Shown here piece after piece: positions 23,413 to 35,195 of a DNA stretch of 64,000 nt. The translations under genes and the position numbers were made by a program. The notes under the pieces are model-generated. The model did no database searches and had not been told where the DNA came from. It saw only the letters and a program-made list of their open reading frames with translations. Within the stretch, counting starts at the first letter, position 1; every line of letters starts with the position of its first letter. Source of the DNA: Helianthus annuus (taxonomy: Eukaryota; Streptophyta; Magnoliopsida; Asterales; Asteraceae); the NCBI RefSeq assembly GCF_002127325.2, contig NC_035448.2, positions 126,144,561 through 126,208,560 on the forward strand, written 5' to 3'.

Positions 23413-26400
23413 ATGAATGTAGGGGTTGCTGATGATGATGATGATTTTGAGCCCCCGATTCAGCCGATGATGACAAAGCAACCTCACAATTTAAAGGTTA
23501 ATAAAAAGCAAACAAAATTAAGTCTACAAGATGATGATGATGACTTTGAAGTACCTATTAGAGACTTGATAGTCAAAAGGGGTGAAAACACAAAAAAAAG
23601 GCCAAATACTCCAACTGACCAAGATGATGATGACTTTGAGCCAGTAAAAAAGAAACCATCGAAAGACGAAAAGCAGATGGATCCTATCAAGGGAAACAGA
23701 AGATTACCGATGCAGAACCAATTAGGACAGAACCAAGACCGTACTATGATTATCATCATGATGTAATAAGCCTACGGTGCAGTCCTTCAGGTTTCTTGGA
23801 TACAGTTAAGTACTTTACTGAAGCGCAGGTGGCGGATGTGAAGAGCATTGGATTTGGTGATGTCCTTGATATAAAGCTTTATCATATAAGCACACGTTTA
23901 GGGTATTGGCTCGTACGAAACTATGACGAGCAATACAGCACACTAAACATAGGAAATCACAAGATAGAAATCACCCGAGATTCAGTACATGACGTGTTTG
24001 GTATTCCAAAGGGTAATGTTATAGTACGAGAAAAAAATAAGCCTAGGAAAGGAGCGATAGTGGAGAAAAATACGGCTACTCAAGGCGCAGAAACAACCAT
24101 TGATGAGTTCAAAAACCAGTGGCCAGACACCAACAAAATTACTCATACTTTACTTGCAAAAACTTTGGAAAACCAAACCACTGGTGGACGATTATTCAAG
24201 CTAAATTTCCTAGCCTACTGGAACACTTTGTTTGTAGAGATAACAAAGTCAACAACTGTTAAACAAAGTTTTCTACTCGCAATTGACAAAGAGGAAGACA
24301 TTCCAAAGCTGGATTGGTGCTCCTTTGTTTTAGAATCGCTGAAACGAACAAGACAAGGTTGGAAAAAGTTTGACTCACAATACAATGGACCAGTTGCATT
24401 TCTAACGGTATGTTATGTAGACATCTTTAAAACTTAGGTTAAATACGATATTAATATTAATAATTTGGTTTTTTTTCAAAAAACAATATGCAGCTTCTAT
24501 ACAGCCATTATTTCAACAAAAGACACAAAATTTTCGATGAAGCTGTCAAAATGCCTGTCATACAGTATGTAACATCTGGTATGATCGACGACGTGGAAGA
24601 ATATTTATACAACAATGGGCCGCTAAATGTTGAAGATTGTGATGAAGTGGAGAAAGACGAAGGAACAAATGATAATCGCCAGGATCAACAACATGTTACT
24701 GCCTCAGGCATCAATGGCGATGATCATCAAAATCAAGAGGCTCCGACCACACCATTCGAAATCGTAAAACAGAACACTTCGACGCTATACACTGACCTTT
24801 TCGCTGACAACATCCCGCTACACGAGGCAGCTGCGGTACAAGAAACCCTCACCGAATTCGATACATTAGATCAGCCTATGGAAGATACGGATGAGTACAT
24901 AATACCACCAGTGGATACCACACATGTCTACAACAGAAGAAACCTGGCTGGAAACCTGGATGGGGAAGATCCGATTGACGAAGGTTACATACCATCAAAT
25001 ACGGATTGGTTTGATGGGTGGAATCCTAATGAACATATTTCAGCTTTGAATTTAGATGAAATGGACATAGGGACACAAACGCAAAAAGAGCTTGACTACT
25101 GCAACACTCCGGTTCAACTAACCGGGGTGATCTATGATCATGCTGCGTGGGAAGCCTCAAAAAAAAGTAAAAAGGTAAACTGGATTTTTTGTTTTTGTTA
25201 CTATGAATAACACATGCTATAATACTTGTTTATGATGTTAGAAAAATAACTACTGTACATGTAATAACGCATTTTGAAAAACAAATTAATAACGCATGGT
25301 TTGGGGCTTCTAATTTTGAACAGTTGGGGTTTCAAAAAATGAACGTATGCTGCTGCTGGTTTGGGCTGACATAAGTCTGAACTAAGGACAAAATATATAT
25401 GACTGGCACATAGGAGGCCCATTAGCATAAGTCTTGATGCCATAAAAAGTGCAATGGGCTTATAATTTTATTTACTACCCACTAGTTTAAGCTGTTGGTC
25501 CAATTCTTTAGGAGTAACACATAGCCTGATAATCACGCATGCTATTAAAAAAATGAAACTTGGCTTCTTAGACTGATAATCACGCATGAACTTTATGAAT
25601 CTCGAATTCTGCAGCTGTTGTTGAAAACAATGGACAAGAATATAATGAAATACATTTCTCTGGTTACGGAAATGAATAATCTCGTTAAGGGGGTAAAGGA
25701 GAAGTTTTTCTGGGATGTTGAAATTATGGAAAGGTGTAAAAAATGGAATGATGCGGTTAAAAATACAGTTTCGATACCTGATGAAGTAAGCTCTGCTGGT
25801 GATGAGGCGGTTCAAAACAAAGTTGGACAGGGTGGCGAAATAATTCAAGAGTTAGAGGGCGATGGAGATGCAAGCTTGGAAACATGAAAACACAGGGAAA
25901 GATAAAGGTATATAAGAATTTCTCTTATTTGTTAATATTTACAGGAAATTATGTTTAATAAAAACCAAAACGTTTGTGATTTTATAGGATGTGATGATGT
26001 TCATAATACGACATTTGATGATGGGGGTATTTCGGACTCATGCCTGGCTGCCTTACAAACCATCGAACCAGGCGTATACAGGCAGACTACAGAAGGTAAC
26101 AAAAATACGTTCATTACTAAAAAAAAGGTATAGTTTTCTAACTTGTGATTACAAAAAATTAACCAAATCAAACATAAAAACAGTGGCACAAGCAGATGTG
26201 GTAAACAACATGGACCAACCTGTAAATTTGGCAGAGTGCAGTCAGCAACAAGCACATAAACAGAATACAATAACCGATGCCTATGGTAAAGAAAAGCCTC
26301 CGACAACATCCGCTGATGAAACTGATGAAGTGACAGAAGCAGATATGCAGTCGGTTGAGACACTTTTAAAATTGGCTCCAATCCTACCAACATCAAGTGA

Positions 26401-27857
26401 AAGTAATCAAAAGACTCCTGTGTCAGCGAACACAAATAAAACGGATGACGAGAGGCATACACACCTAGTGAGAACGCGTATCAACATGTTGAGGGAAAAG
26501 AACGAAAAGCGGATGGCAGAATTAGGTGACGCATACAGATCACCTTACTGCAACAGGATAACCAACTTATATGAGCCACTTCTGGAACGTGACCAAACAA
26601 TCATCTGTTATCTCTTAGCTCCGGTCGGAGATATTGGGTAAGATTTTTAACCCTAATAATGAGTTTAAAATTTTCATCTTTTTTTAAACTGTTCTTTGTT
26701 GGTATTAAAAAACAGGACATTGATATACAAGTCTGACAGTGGAGTCGAAACGCTAAAAATCATTTTTGAAACCTTCCACCCATCGCAATACATATCATAC
26801 GGTGGAATGGACGCATTTGTAGATGTTTTAAACTTTGAAGAGAAAAAAAGGGACAAAAAATCATCACCCTACAGGCTGTTCTTGCCAACTACAATATTGG
26901 TAAGTTTTTCAACAATAATCACGCAAGGATGAAAATATAATATGTTAATCACGCATGGTTGCAGTTTTATATGTTACACACCCGTGTATTAAAGTTTAAT
27001 GAATACATGTTTAAGGTTACCCAACCATTCTATATTATAATCACTCTTGTTAACGCTTAATGGAGCGATGGATTTTAATGAGAAAAATCACCAAAATTCT
27101 TGCAGCAAGACGAAATGTTTGAGCCAAAAATCACAGATAGTGATCGATTGAAGGTATTCGGACCAAGCCTAGACGATATATTGTGTAAGTATCAGGTGAA
27201 GAAAGTTGACACAGTTGATCTCATCTTCATTCCAGTACTACTTTCTGATCATTACTGGTGCCTATGCTTTCACATGAAAAATGGCGATATCGAGTTAATT
27301 GATAACTCTAGGTCTGCCGAATCGTTTACCAAACGCTACCGTGGACGCCCCGAAAAGCTGGTAATTCTAAGTAGCTTTTTATTATTATGATGAATAGGTA
27401 CTAATATGATTTTTTATCGTGCTTATAGCGGAGAGTTCTAATACTATACCTAAAAGGCAAAATTGGACAAAAAGAGTGGATAACAAAGTTGGAAAAAGCA
27501 AAAATAATTCGAAAGGAAATGGATTGGAGAAATCTTCAAAACGGTTGTGACTGTGGTGTCTTCACTATGAGACATATGGAGACATACAAGGGCAAATCTC
27601 CATGGAATGCAGGGTTTGCTACCGAAGACCAAAAGAAGATTCAAGATTCACAACTACGGTTTTTGCGGTACAGGTATCTTAGTAAGATTCTATTGTCCGA
27701 CTACAATCTTATAAGGAAAGAGGTATACGACAAAGCTAAGGAATTTACGAAGAAATCGAGCCCCGTAGATGTTTTGCGCGATCTAGATAACAAAATAAAG
27801 AACAGATTGGATCAGTTCTTCAACCTTAAAAAGGGGAAACAAAATGAAAAGTCGTAG
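23413..27857 (+). CDS. Ulp1-like (SUMO/NEDD8 protease family C48) cysteine protease of the MULE, multi-exon, with frame breaks
   Basis: The catalytic domain is complete in the last exons: His in SDHYWCLCFH, Asp in IELIDNS, Gln and Cys in NLQNGCDCGVF. Family C48 enzymes cleave ubiquitin-like tags. Exons I can join with GT-AG borders end or start at ..24407, 24494-25174, 25615-about 25907, 25945-26127, 26184-26637, 26716-26899, 27106-27360 and 27429-27857. The last four join in phase. The N terminus has three acidic repeats (DDDDDFEPPI, DDDDDFEVPI, DDDDFEPV), then a plant transposon Ulp1 N-domain (GPVAFLT-LLYSHYF across an intron). The frame must shift near the A6 run at about 23,646, an exon stop at 25,885 precedes a good donor, and the 26127/26184 phases disagree. 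The copy is therefore probably damaged or the model incomplete. Confidence 0.8.
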
Positions 27858-28061
27858 GACTACTATCTTGCTGTTTTTTGTTCCAAACATCTTTGACATG
27901 TTGGATTTTTTATTTTTATTTTTAATTCTAATAATTTCTGGTTATAAACATAAACTAGTCGGACATTTTCATTATTCAAACACACAACTTTCATACAAAA
28001 AATAAAACACTTAGATAGACATGATTTCACAACCCAGATGATTGATGATACATAATAACCA

Positions 28062-28400
28062 TCAGAAATAAGTCTCCAGAAACTGGATCTTCATCTCCAT
28101 AGAGCATCCTAAGACGGTTATTGCGTCCGCAAGTTGTTTTAACTGTTTCTCATCCCGCTTGCCAAGATCAACCATAAACATCATAGCCACCTCTTTGACA
28201 CTTGAATCTGACATACCAGACAACAAATTCAAAATCTCTTCTCTCCTTTTCATGTTCTCTCTAACCCTATAAATGTTAGTTTCCAACAAGTCTTTACAAG
28301 ACTTGTCTTCGGCTATTTGATCCTCGATCCTCTTTTTTAGATAAGCACGCATACCAGATGGCGAAGAAGAACCACGCGATGAATTACAAGAATCTGCCAT
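28062..28400 (-). CDS. Small helical ORF of the MULE, 112 codons
   Basis: Unrecognised protein with a Ser-rich N terminus (SCNSSRGSSSPSG), then a charged, probably coiled helix (LKKRIEDQIAEDK, RENMKRREEILNLL) and a C-terminal helix ending FLETYF. The frame is intact. A TATA-like TTTATATA lies about 50 bp upstream of the ATG on the minus strand. The gene is divergent from the small plus-strand ORF at 28,988. The intergenic gap holds the densest AATCACGCATG cluster of the element. A role as accessory transposition protein or DNA-binding partner is inference. Confidence 0.55.
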   Translation of the reverse strand: MADSCNSSRGSSSPSGMRAYLKKRIEDQIAEDKSCKDLLETNIYRVRENMKRREEILNLLSGMSDSSVKEVAMMFMVDLGKRDEKQLKQLADAITVLGCSMEMKIQFLETYF

Positions 28401-28561
28401 ATTTTAAGATAAAAATTGAACGGATAAAAATTGAAGGGTTTTCCAACGATATATAAAAGGGAATTGCAAAGCAAGAGGACAAGCTAAAATTATTGACCAT
28501 GACAGCTGTTTTTTTTTGTAGTTTTCTTGGTCCATTACAAGTACATATGTTATGTAACAAA

Positions 28562-28730
28562 AAATCACGCATGATACAAATTAGATTCCTTTTATATAAA
28601 ATCACGCATGATTTATATAAAATCACGCATGATACAAAGTAGATTCCTTATATATAAAATCACGCATGAAGTGAGAAAATCACGCATGCCCAAGTTTATC
28701 CCGCATGAAGTAAAAAAATAACGCATGAAT
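28562..28730. promoter_or_regulatory. Cluster of AATCACGCATG motifs between divergent small ORFs
   Basis: Copies of (A)ATCACGCATG or one-base variants start near 28,563, 28,600, 28,621, 28,659, 28,679, 28,699 and 28,719, seven in 170 bp and all in the same orientation. The spacer 28,401-28,987 has no other gene and probably contains both promoters. The motif also occurs through the introns and gaps of the same MULE. Confidence 0.75.
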
Positions 28731-28987
28731 TAAATAATTAGGCAACATTATCAGGATACAGCTTGATATATAAAATACTTATTACTCCAAATAATGAAAC
28801 CTACAACTAGATAGACTAGACTGTTAAGTCGATATGACTTGTAATCATGTAAAATATTAAATTTTACTTACCAAAATATCTCTCAACTACCAAATTAATT
28901 AACCATCTATACACATATATGATTCACTCACCCCCCATTAGACATATGCTCAAAAAAAATATATATCAACTCTCTTCAAACACAACA

Positions 28988-29314
28988 ATGTCGACAGATC
29001 CCGCAAACGAAGCAATCAAGGAGCTCTTGAATACCCGCAGGTTAACGGAACTTGCTTCTAATGTTAACTCTTGTAACAGTATTCTGGATGTGCAGGGAAG
29101 GCTCTTAGAACAACAAAAAAAAAACCAGGAAGTGTGGGGAATGCTGCTGGAAGAACCAAAGTCTTTGTTGAGGGAGAAAGGAATACAACTGATGAAGGAT
29201 CAAGCATCTGCAGATAACTTGGTATACTCATATCTGAAAGATGCAGTGGAGACCGTTGAAGAGAAGATGGAGACGTCTGAGAAGGAGGTTGGGAAGATAA
29301 TGTCACCGAAGTAG
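28988..29314 (+). CDS. Small coiled-coil ORF of the MULE, 108 codons
   Basis: The chosen start ATG 28,988 (AACAATGTCG) has a good context; two upstream in-frame ATGs at 28,919 and 28,946 would add a poor low-complexity leader. The product begins MSTDPANEAIKELLNTR and is almost entirely helical with heptad-like charge (RLLEQQKKNQEVWGMLLEE, then AVETVEEKMETSEKEVGKI). No known family is recognised. It lies between the Ulp1 gene and the FAR1 gene and diverges from the 112-codon ORF. Both are about 110 residues, so they may act together; that is inference. Confidence 0.55.
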   Translation: MSTDPANEAIKELLNTRRLTELASNVNSCNSILDVQGRLLEQQKKNQEVWGMLLEEPKSLLREKGIQLMKDQASADNLVYSYLKDAVETVEEKMETSEKEVGKIMSPK

Positions 29315-29785
29315 GTGGTATGGCTGATTAATACAGTATTTTGTTGATTTTCGGGATGACCTAATGTGTTGTTGGTATTTTGAACAATGGTAGTTTTATG
29401 TGTATTGAACTCATATGTGGGTATATTTTGGTAAATCATCCATCCATAGCTAGTTATGATGATGAGAATCAGTGTTTGGTCACTTGATGTCTCAGTTGCT
29501 TTAGCAATATTGATATGAAAAAAGTGCATGTTAATTATTATCACGTATGAGCTTTTTTTTAATTACGCTAGTTATGATGATGAGAATCAGTGTTTGGTCA
29601 CTTGATGTCTCCATTTCAAATAGTCCTGTGAATAGTTATGATTAATCACAAAAAAGGGGTAAAAAAGAATCAATTGAGATATTTAATCACGCATATCATG
29701 TAAAAAAAGATGTGAATGTCATAGATTACATAAAGTTCTGTCTTAACAAAATCATTAAATATGGAATGTTTATGTTGTTAAAAAA
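29315..29785. other. 3' intergenic gap between small ORF and FAR1 gene
   Basis: The 40-bp phrase TAGTTATGATGATGAGAATC...GTCACTTGATGTCTC occurs twice (about 29,449 and 29,570). Two motif copies (ATCACGTATG and AATCACGCAT) lie at about 29,540 and 29,684. No gene is seen. Confidence 0.5.
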
Positions 29786-32700
29786 TTACTCGTCTTCGCA
29801 TTCAAAATCACTATCTTCTGCTTCGTCAGACTCCTCATACTCCTCTTCGTCACCAGTTTCAACCTCCTCGTCCTCTTCATCAACTAAATTAGGATCCTTC
29901 TCTAACTGAATTGCTCTTCTTTTCCTCCCCTCCTTATTGGCATCCTTATCAGCAGCAGTAGCTTCACCCTTTAACACCTTGCAGGTTCGAATGTCATGAC
30001 CTTTGATATTGCAAAAACTGCATGTCCGACCTCTCTTGCCTTTTAGACTAATAATTTTCTCTTTTTTTGATTTAATACGCTTATGTGAACCACGTCCTTT
30101 GTTTCTAATACCGGTTGGCACACGGACTGTAGGTGGAGCGTCAGTGTTTGGTTTCTCGTAACCAATTAACCTTGAATATCTATCAAACTTAGGGTCGATG
30201 GGCTTGGTTATGCGAAGTTCATCAACCATTTCTTTCATCTCTCTCATCCGATCCCTGACTATAAGTAGATGATCGAAATCTTTGATCAGGTTACCAATAA
30301 GATACTCTCCAGTCTGCATAATCTCATACGCAACCTCTTTGGCCTTTTTATGCGCATCATCATCGTCAACAGTAATATCAAATGTATTATTAAGATCATT
30401 CGGTACCACATCTTTAGTCCATCTTCTCATAACATACTTGTTGGGAATTTCCTTCACTTTGAACATCTTGAACACGAAATATATATGTTTGCACAACAAT
30501 CCATATTGTTCAAACCTGCGACAAGTGCATGATGCAATTACATCCTCCCCCTTCTTGAAACATACCTAAACAAAAAAAAGAATAAAAATAAAATAAAAAG
30601 GACACATGGTTTGGCAATAAACGCATATTAGCTGGTGTAGATATTATTACCTCTAATAAACCGTCGCCGTGAGCTTTCCAATCCTTCATACTTATCTTCA
30701 AAAAAGGTTCCTCAATTTTAGTCTCCATAGGAAGGCACTCGGACAGTGTTCCTTGTAACTCTGCCTGTTGATCAGCAAAAATTGACCTCGTGTAAATTTT
30801 CATAGCATCATCCTCTAGAGTAGATTCAGAAAAGTTATATGGGATTGTATTTCTAGATATATGGTCATTCTTCCGATGGTTGAATCTTTGAATGTCCATT
30901 GCACCATCAAAATGGTTAAAGAACTCAACAAGGGTAAGTTGAGAATTCGCCACTTGACAGAAAAAATGGTTTTCGCTCTCTGATCTAGAAGTGGTCCGCA
31001 TAAGCCCAGACATAGGCTCATGACGATAGAACGCTGGGATCCACGAAGATCTCATGCCAAACATATCATCAATCCACTTATTCTCAGTTAGACCGAAATC
31101 AATCATTATCAGCTTCCAGTCTCTCTCAAACGTTTCTGGCGTAATCGAATCTGTCCATACAATGTCACACATACGTCTCTTAAAGTCTTCGTTATTGCAC
31201 AACTGATGTCCGACCTATTAAAACAAAGAATTGGAACTTATTGAACAAGGGTAATGAAAAAAATGATTAATGAACATAATAACGCATGATGAATTTTTTT
31301 TAGTCTGGGCAAATAAAGATATGAAACCAATACAACTATTACGCCAGTTCTAAAAATAATCACGCAGATTGTATTTGAACCTAACCTTATCAGCAAGTTT
31401 CTTCATTATGTGCCACATACATAATCTGTGCCTACTCTTATCGAACACTGCTTCGATAGCTTGTTTCATTGCGGGATCCTGATCAGTGACAACCACATTC
31501 GGCTGCTTACCAAATGAGTTGAAAAATGACTGTAAAAGCCACTTGTATGATTCAATGCTTTCGGATGCTAACAACCCGGCTCCAAGCGTCACATTCCGAC
31601 AGTGATTATCAATACCAGTAAAAGGTACAAAAACCATTTTATACCTTCAAAATGTGGATTCAAAAATGAATAAAAAAACAAGATGATTATAAAAAAAATA
31701 ACAGGAATAACATTGAAGTGATGACTAACTTGTTGGTTTTAAATGTAGCATCAAACGATATGACATCTCCAAACTCAGCATAGTTACGTTTGCACAACCC
31801 ATCGGCCCAAAACAGGCCAGTTAATCGTTTGTTTTCATCGACCGAATGAAAGAATGAATAATCAATCATAAACTGCTTTTTATCGGTCAACCTATTGATA
31901 ACCATATCTGCATCATACTGGCCGATATAGCTATGTATCCTAGCTCTAAAATTCTTGCAATCGTCTTTAGTTGCGCCTACATTTTCAAACCCTCCGTATC
32001 TTTTTCTCATTATATTAAAGGCTTTCACTGGCCCAAGATTCAATGTACCAAGCTCCCATATCATCTCTTCTTGTGTCTCAGACAGATGTCTATAAGCTGG
32101 TAATAAATGCATATCTTTGGGGCACACGAATGAATGATTATGCGACTGAACAAACTTATCAACCTTAAACAACACCCCATCCGTCGAACAAAGCTTAATT
32201 TGAGCTTTACAGCCGGTTCGAATAGTCGGTCTGTTCCTACGTTTATATGGCTTAGACAACTTCGAATAAGGATCGTCAAATACCTGTGGTTTATGCCCCT
32301 CCTTTGAACACACAAAATATTTAGACTTGATAATACCACCAACATGATGTTCACCTCCTTTTCGAGCGGAGAACCCTGCCTTCTTGGCATATGTCTGATA
32401 AAAAACATATGCTTGTTCTATGGAAGAGAACTCCATTCCAATAACAGGAACACATGATGAAGCTACCTCTGGGATATACAATCTTTCATCCACATTTAAA
32501 AAATGACAACAAAAAATATTATAAAGATACAGAGAAAGAACATAAAATCACGAAAATTGAAACAAAAAATAACTAACGCATCAAATATAAATAACGCATC
32601 AAATATAATAACGCTTCAGAATCTAATACCGCACAAACAAAAAACAACCAGTAAAGTATACTTCTCTTGAATTCAAACAAACACTCGTGATTAAAAATAC

Positions 32701-32919
32701 ATTTAAGAAAACTAATAATTGTCAAAATGATGGAGATAAAAAACAACACATTTAATAAAACCATTTACTTTACAACTTACTAGTCTGATCGTCTAAAATA
32801 ACGTTGTTGTCTGATGTCGGATTCCGATATTGCTCTGCATCATCATGTCCGGTATCGACCTCAGCATCTTCAAATTCGACATCATCTATGTTTCGAGCAT
32901 TACTACTCTGTGGATCCAT
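29786..32919 (-). CDS. FAR1-type MULE transposase, multi-exon
   Basis: Probable first exon from ATG 32,919 (MDPQSSNARNIDD) to a GTAAGT donor near 32,781. Later exons are about 32,490-31730, 31644-31386, 31214-30651 and 30565-29786, all with GT-AG borders; the first join is not resolved. Domains in order: FAR1 DNA-binding zinc domain (FYQTYAKKAGFSARKG, then a Cys/His region), MULE transposase core with catalytic Asp in FDATFKTNK, Asp in VVVTDQDPAMK, and Glu in TTSRSESENHFF, SWIM zinc finger (CTCRRFEQYGLLCKHI), CCHC knuckle (CSFCNIKGHDIRTC) and a very acidic tail. The length is about 830 residues. It looks intact. This is a transposon gene, although domesticated FAR1/FHY3 proteins have the same layout. 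A retrotransposon sits 32 bp upstream of the ATG. Confidence 0.85.
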
Positions 32920-32945
32920 TACAAAGAAAAAAGTGATGAAAACCC

Positions 32946-32950
32946 TACTC
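32946..32950 (+). repeat. Target duplication TACTC, left copy
   Basis: TACTC precedes the LTR start at 32,951. The same five bases follow the other LTR at 57,507-57,511. This proves one insertion spanning 32,951-57,506. Confidence 0.9.
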
Positions 32951-35159
32951 TGTCACACCCCAACCAATGGCGGAAACATCGGGATGAGACGAAGTGTGAA
33001 GATTGCTCGAGACATCATAACGCTATTTGTGACAATAATTTAATAATCCAAATTTCATTTCCAAACTTCAAGTAGTCATCAATACAAGATCCCAAATAAC
33101 AACAAGTTTAATCAAAATAACAAACCAACATAACCAAAATTCGATACAACATATTTAAATCTAACGTCTAAAGTGTGTATCTAGGCATCGTGCTACCTCT
33201 TTCATTTCATCATCATCAACCTGTAACATGTTAAAAAATACTATTCAATGCAAAAGCAAAGGCGAGTATACAAGTTTAGTACATACATAGCATAAGATAA
33301 AAGTGTGAACAATCCCTCATAGCAAGCATGCGATTCAAGATAAACATTAAATATGGCATGTGTCTAACATATCAAACCAATAAAACGCAACTTGCTCATG
33401 ACATAACCAAAGTTTCAGTAGAGGCGGGTCGTTAATCCTATAGCGCTACATATGTCAAGGTTTGGCTCGTACGAAGTTAATGATAAGTTCTACACATAAG
33501 AATCACCTAAATTTAAAGTATCAAGCCATCACATATACAAGCATGTTATAGGAATGTTCATGTGTTTAGACAAAAGTTCATGTGTAAGTTTCAATAGGTA
33601 AACATGTTACACCCCAAAAGTGATAAAAGTAAAAAGGGGGAATACGAGTATACTCACAAAGTTTGCATATGTTTTCCGATTATCCAATTGTTGACGAGTA
33701 GAGATTTAGAGTCCGAATGTATAAGGGTTAAAGTTCAAGTATGTTTAGAGTCGAGATTCGGTGTTTAAAACAACATAAAAATAAGATATGAGAATAACAT
33801 GGAAAATAATCATTTAGTACATATGATGCTTGTTCTTGACACTAGGAAACTCGAAGGAGTTTAGATGTTTTCATGGAACAAGGTTCCATTAGAATCGTGA
33901 CAAGTTATCATAGTCTAGGATGATGTAATCTAGTACCCCGACATATGAACACTAGTTCATCATCAAAGATTCGATTATTCGAATAATATATTTAGGTTAT
34001 ATAATATATGTCCAATAGTTCAAGCATGAGGTAGAAGATTAAAATCTTCATTTTGGTACCTCTAAATGTCATAGAAGTCATGTAGGAGGTAGGAAGATCA
34101 AGTCTTCCATTTAGGCACCTCTATGTGTTCACCACTACACTTGATGTAAAAAAAACAACCAAGGAGGGTCATGAACATACAATAAAGAATAAGAAATATA
34201 CACACTAACTAAGAGAATTCATCAAATCATGTGAGGATTGTATGTTTGGACAACCCAAGTTGTTCCATAATCACTCATGTATCAAAGACAAAGTTTGACA
34301 TGACTTGTGGGTTAAAAACCCTAAACAAAACACCAAGTTTATGAGGTTTAATCCTCTGATTTTAAATGTCTCAACCTTGTTTTTAAGCTTAACCAACCAT
34401 GGGATAAGTTGTAAGCATTAGGACATAGGTATGAGATGTGTTGGACACAAGTTGCATAGGTTTAAACAAGTTTTTGATGAACATAAAAACAAACAGAAAG
34501 TTTATGGACTATTTCGGGGCATTTTCAGGTCTGATTTCTCCAAGGAGAAGTCTAGGAATCGAACCCCATGATTATACAAGCAAGTAGGAAAAAGAATCGA
34601 GTGAATCGGATAAGAATTGAGTGAGTTATGCTCATTTCGTGAAGGGGTGTCAATCTACTCGAACCCTTGCTTTCAGCTACGGTTTGGTGGATGTTTAGTG
34701 AGTTTTTAGGGTTGCAAAAGTGGTAGGGAGGCTGGTTATAAGTGGTATTTATAGGGGGGAGGATTAGGGTTTCAATGGGTTGGGCTTTGGAAGTGTTTAG
34801 AAGGGGTTACACCTTGAAACTAGCCCACAAAACCCAACTATATGGGCTGAATTTTGCTGAATTGGGGCTGCCATATTTCTTTATTTTTTTATTTTTTTAA
34901 AACATTATAATGAGTAATTTTGTTAGTTAAGTTGTGTAATAATGTGCAACAATGTTTTCCCTAACTTGTAACAAGGTGAAATATGAAATAAAACATGATT
35001 TAACTAGGTAAAAAGTGTAATGTACAAGTTTTATTTACGAAGCAAGTTCCGTATTTTACAACGATTACAATGAAAGAATGGTTATAAGAACACAAGATTT
35101 CCAAAGTTAGAATTTCACGTAAGGTTTCTAAATGTAGGAAGTTTGAAAACGCAGTTACA
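32951..35159 (-). repeat. 3' LTR of the LARD-like element
   Basis: 2,209 bp from TGTCACACCCC to GCAGTTACA on the plus strand. The minus-strand TATA box TATAAATA is at 34,753-34,746. This is the LTR nearest the FAR1 gene, in the same orientation as that gene, so transcripts started in it would run toward FAR1. Confidence 0.9.
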
Positions 35160-35176
35160 GTCTCCCCTCCTTTAGG
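35160..35176 (-). other. Polypurine tract of the LARD-like element
   Basis: On the minus strand AAAGGAGGGGAGAC ends at the LTR boundary. It fixes the element's strand. Confidence 0.8.
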
Positions 35177-35195
35177 AAATTTCGTCCCGAAATTT
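35177..35195 (-). other. Hairpin next to the polypurine tract (LARD-like)
   Basis: Perfect 8-bp arms AAATTTCG and CGAAATTT around TCC (plus strand). On the sense strand the loop is GGA. It is equivalent in position to hairpins in the two gypsy elements. Confidence 0.8.

Noticed and set aside
23413..27857. Host SUMO protease gene of the ordinary ULP/ESD4 type
   Set aside because: It lies within TIRs next to a FAR1 transposase, and has the transposon-type N-domain and acidic leader rather than a host ULP layout.
28562..28730. Regularly repeated AATCACGCATG as a CRISPR-like array
   Set aside because: Repeats are only 10-11 bp, spacing is irregular, the genome is eukaryotic and the same motif is scattered through introns of the element.
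29786..32919. Domesticated FAR1/FHY3 light-signalling gene
   Set aside because: The element termini, the Ulp1 neighbour and the motif field indicate a transposon copy; domestication cannot be shown from one locus.
22303..32950. Helitron
   Set aside because: No Rep/helicase, no CTRR end hairpin; the ends are inverted repeats shared with MITEs.
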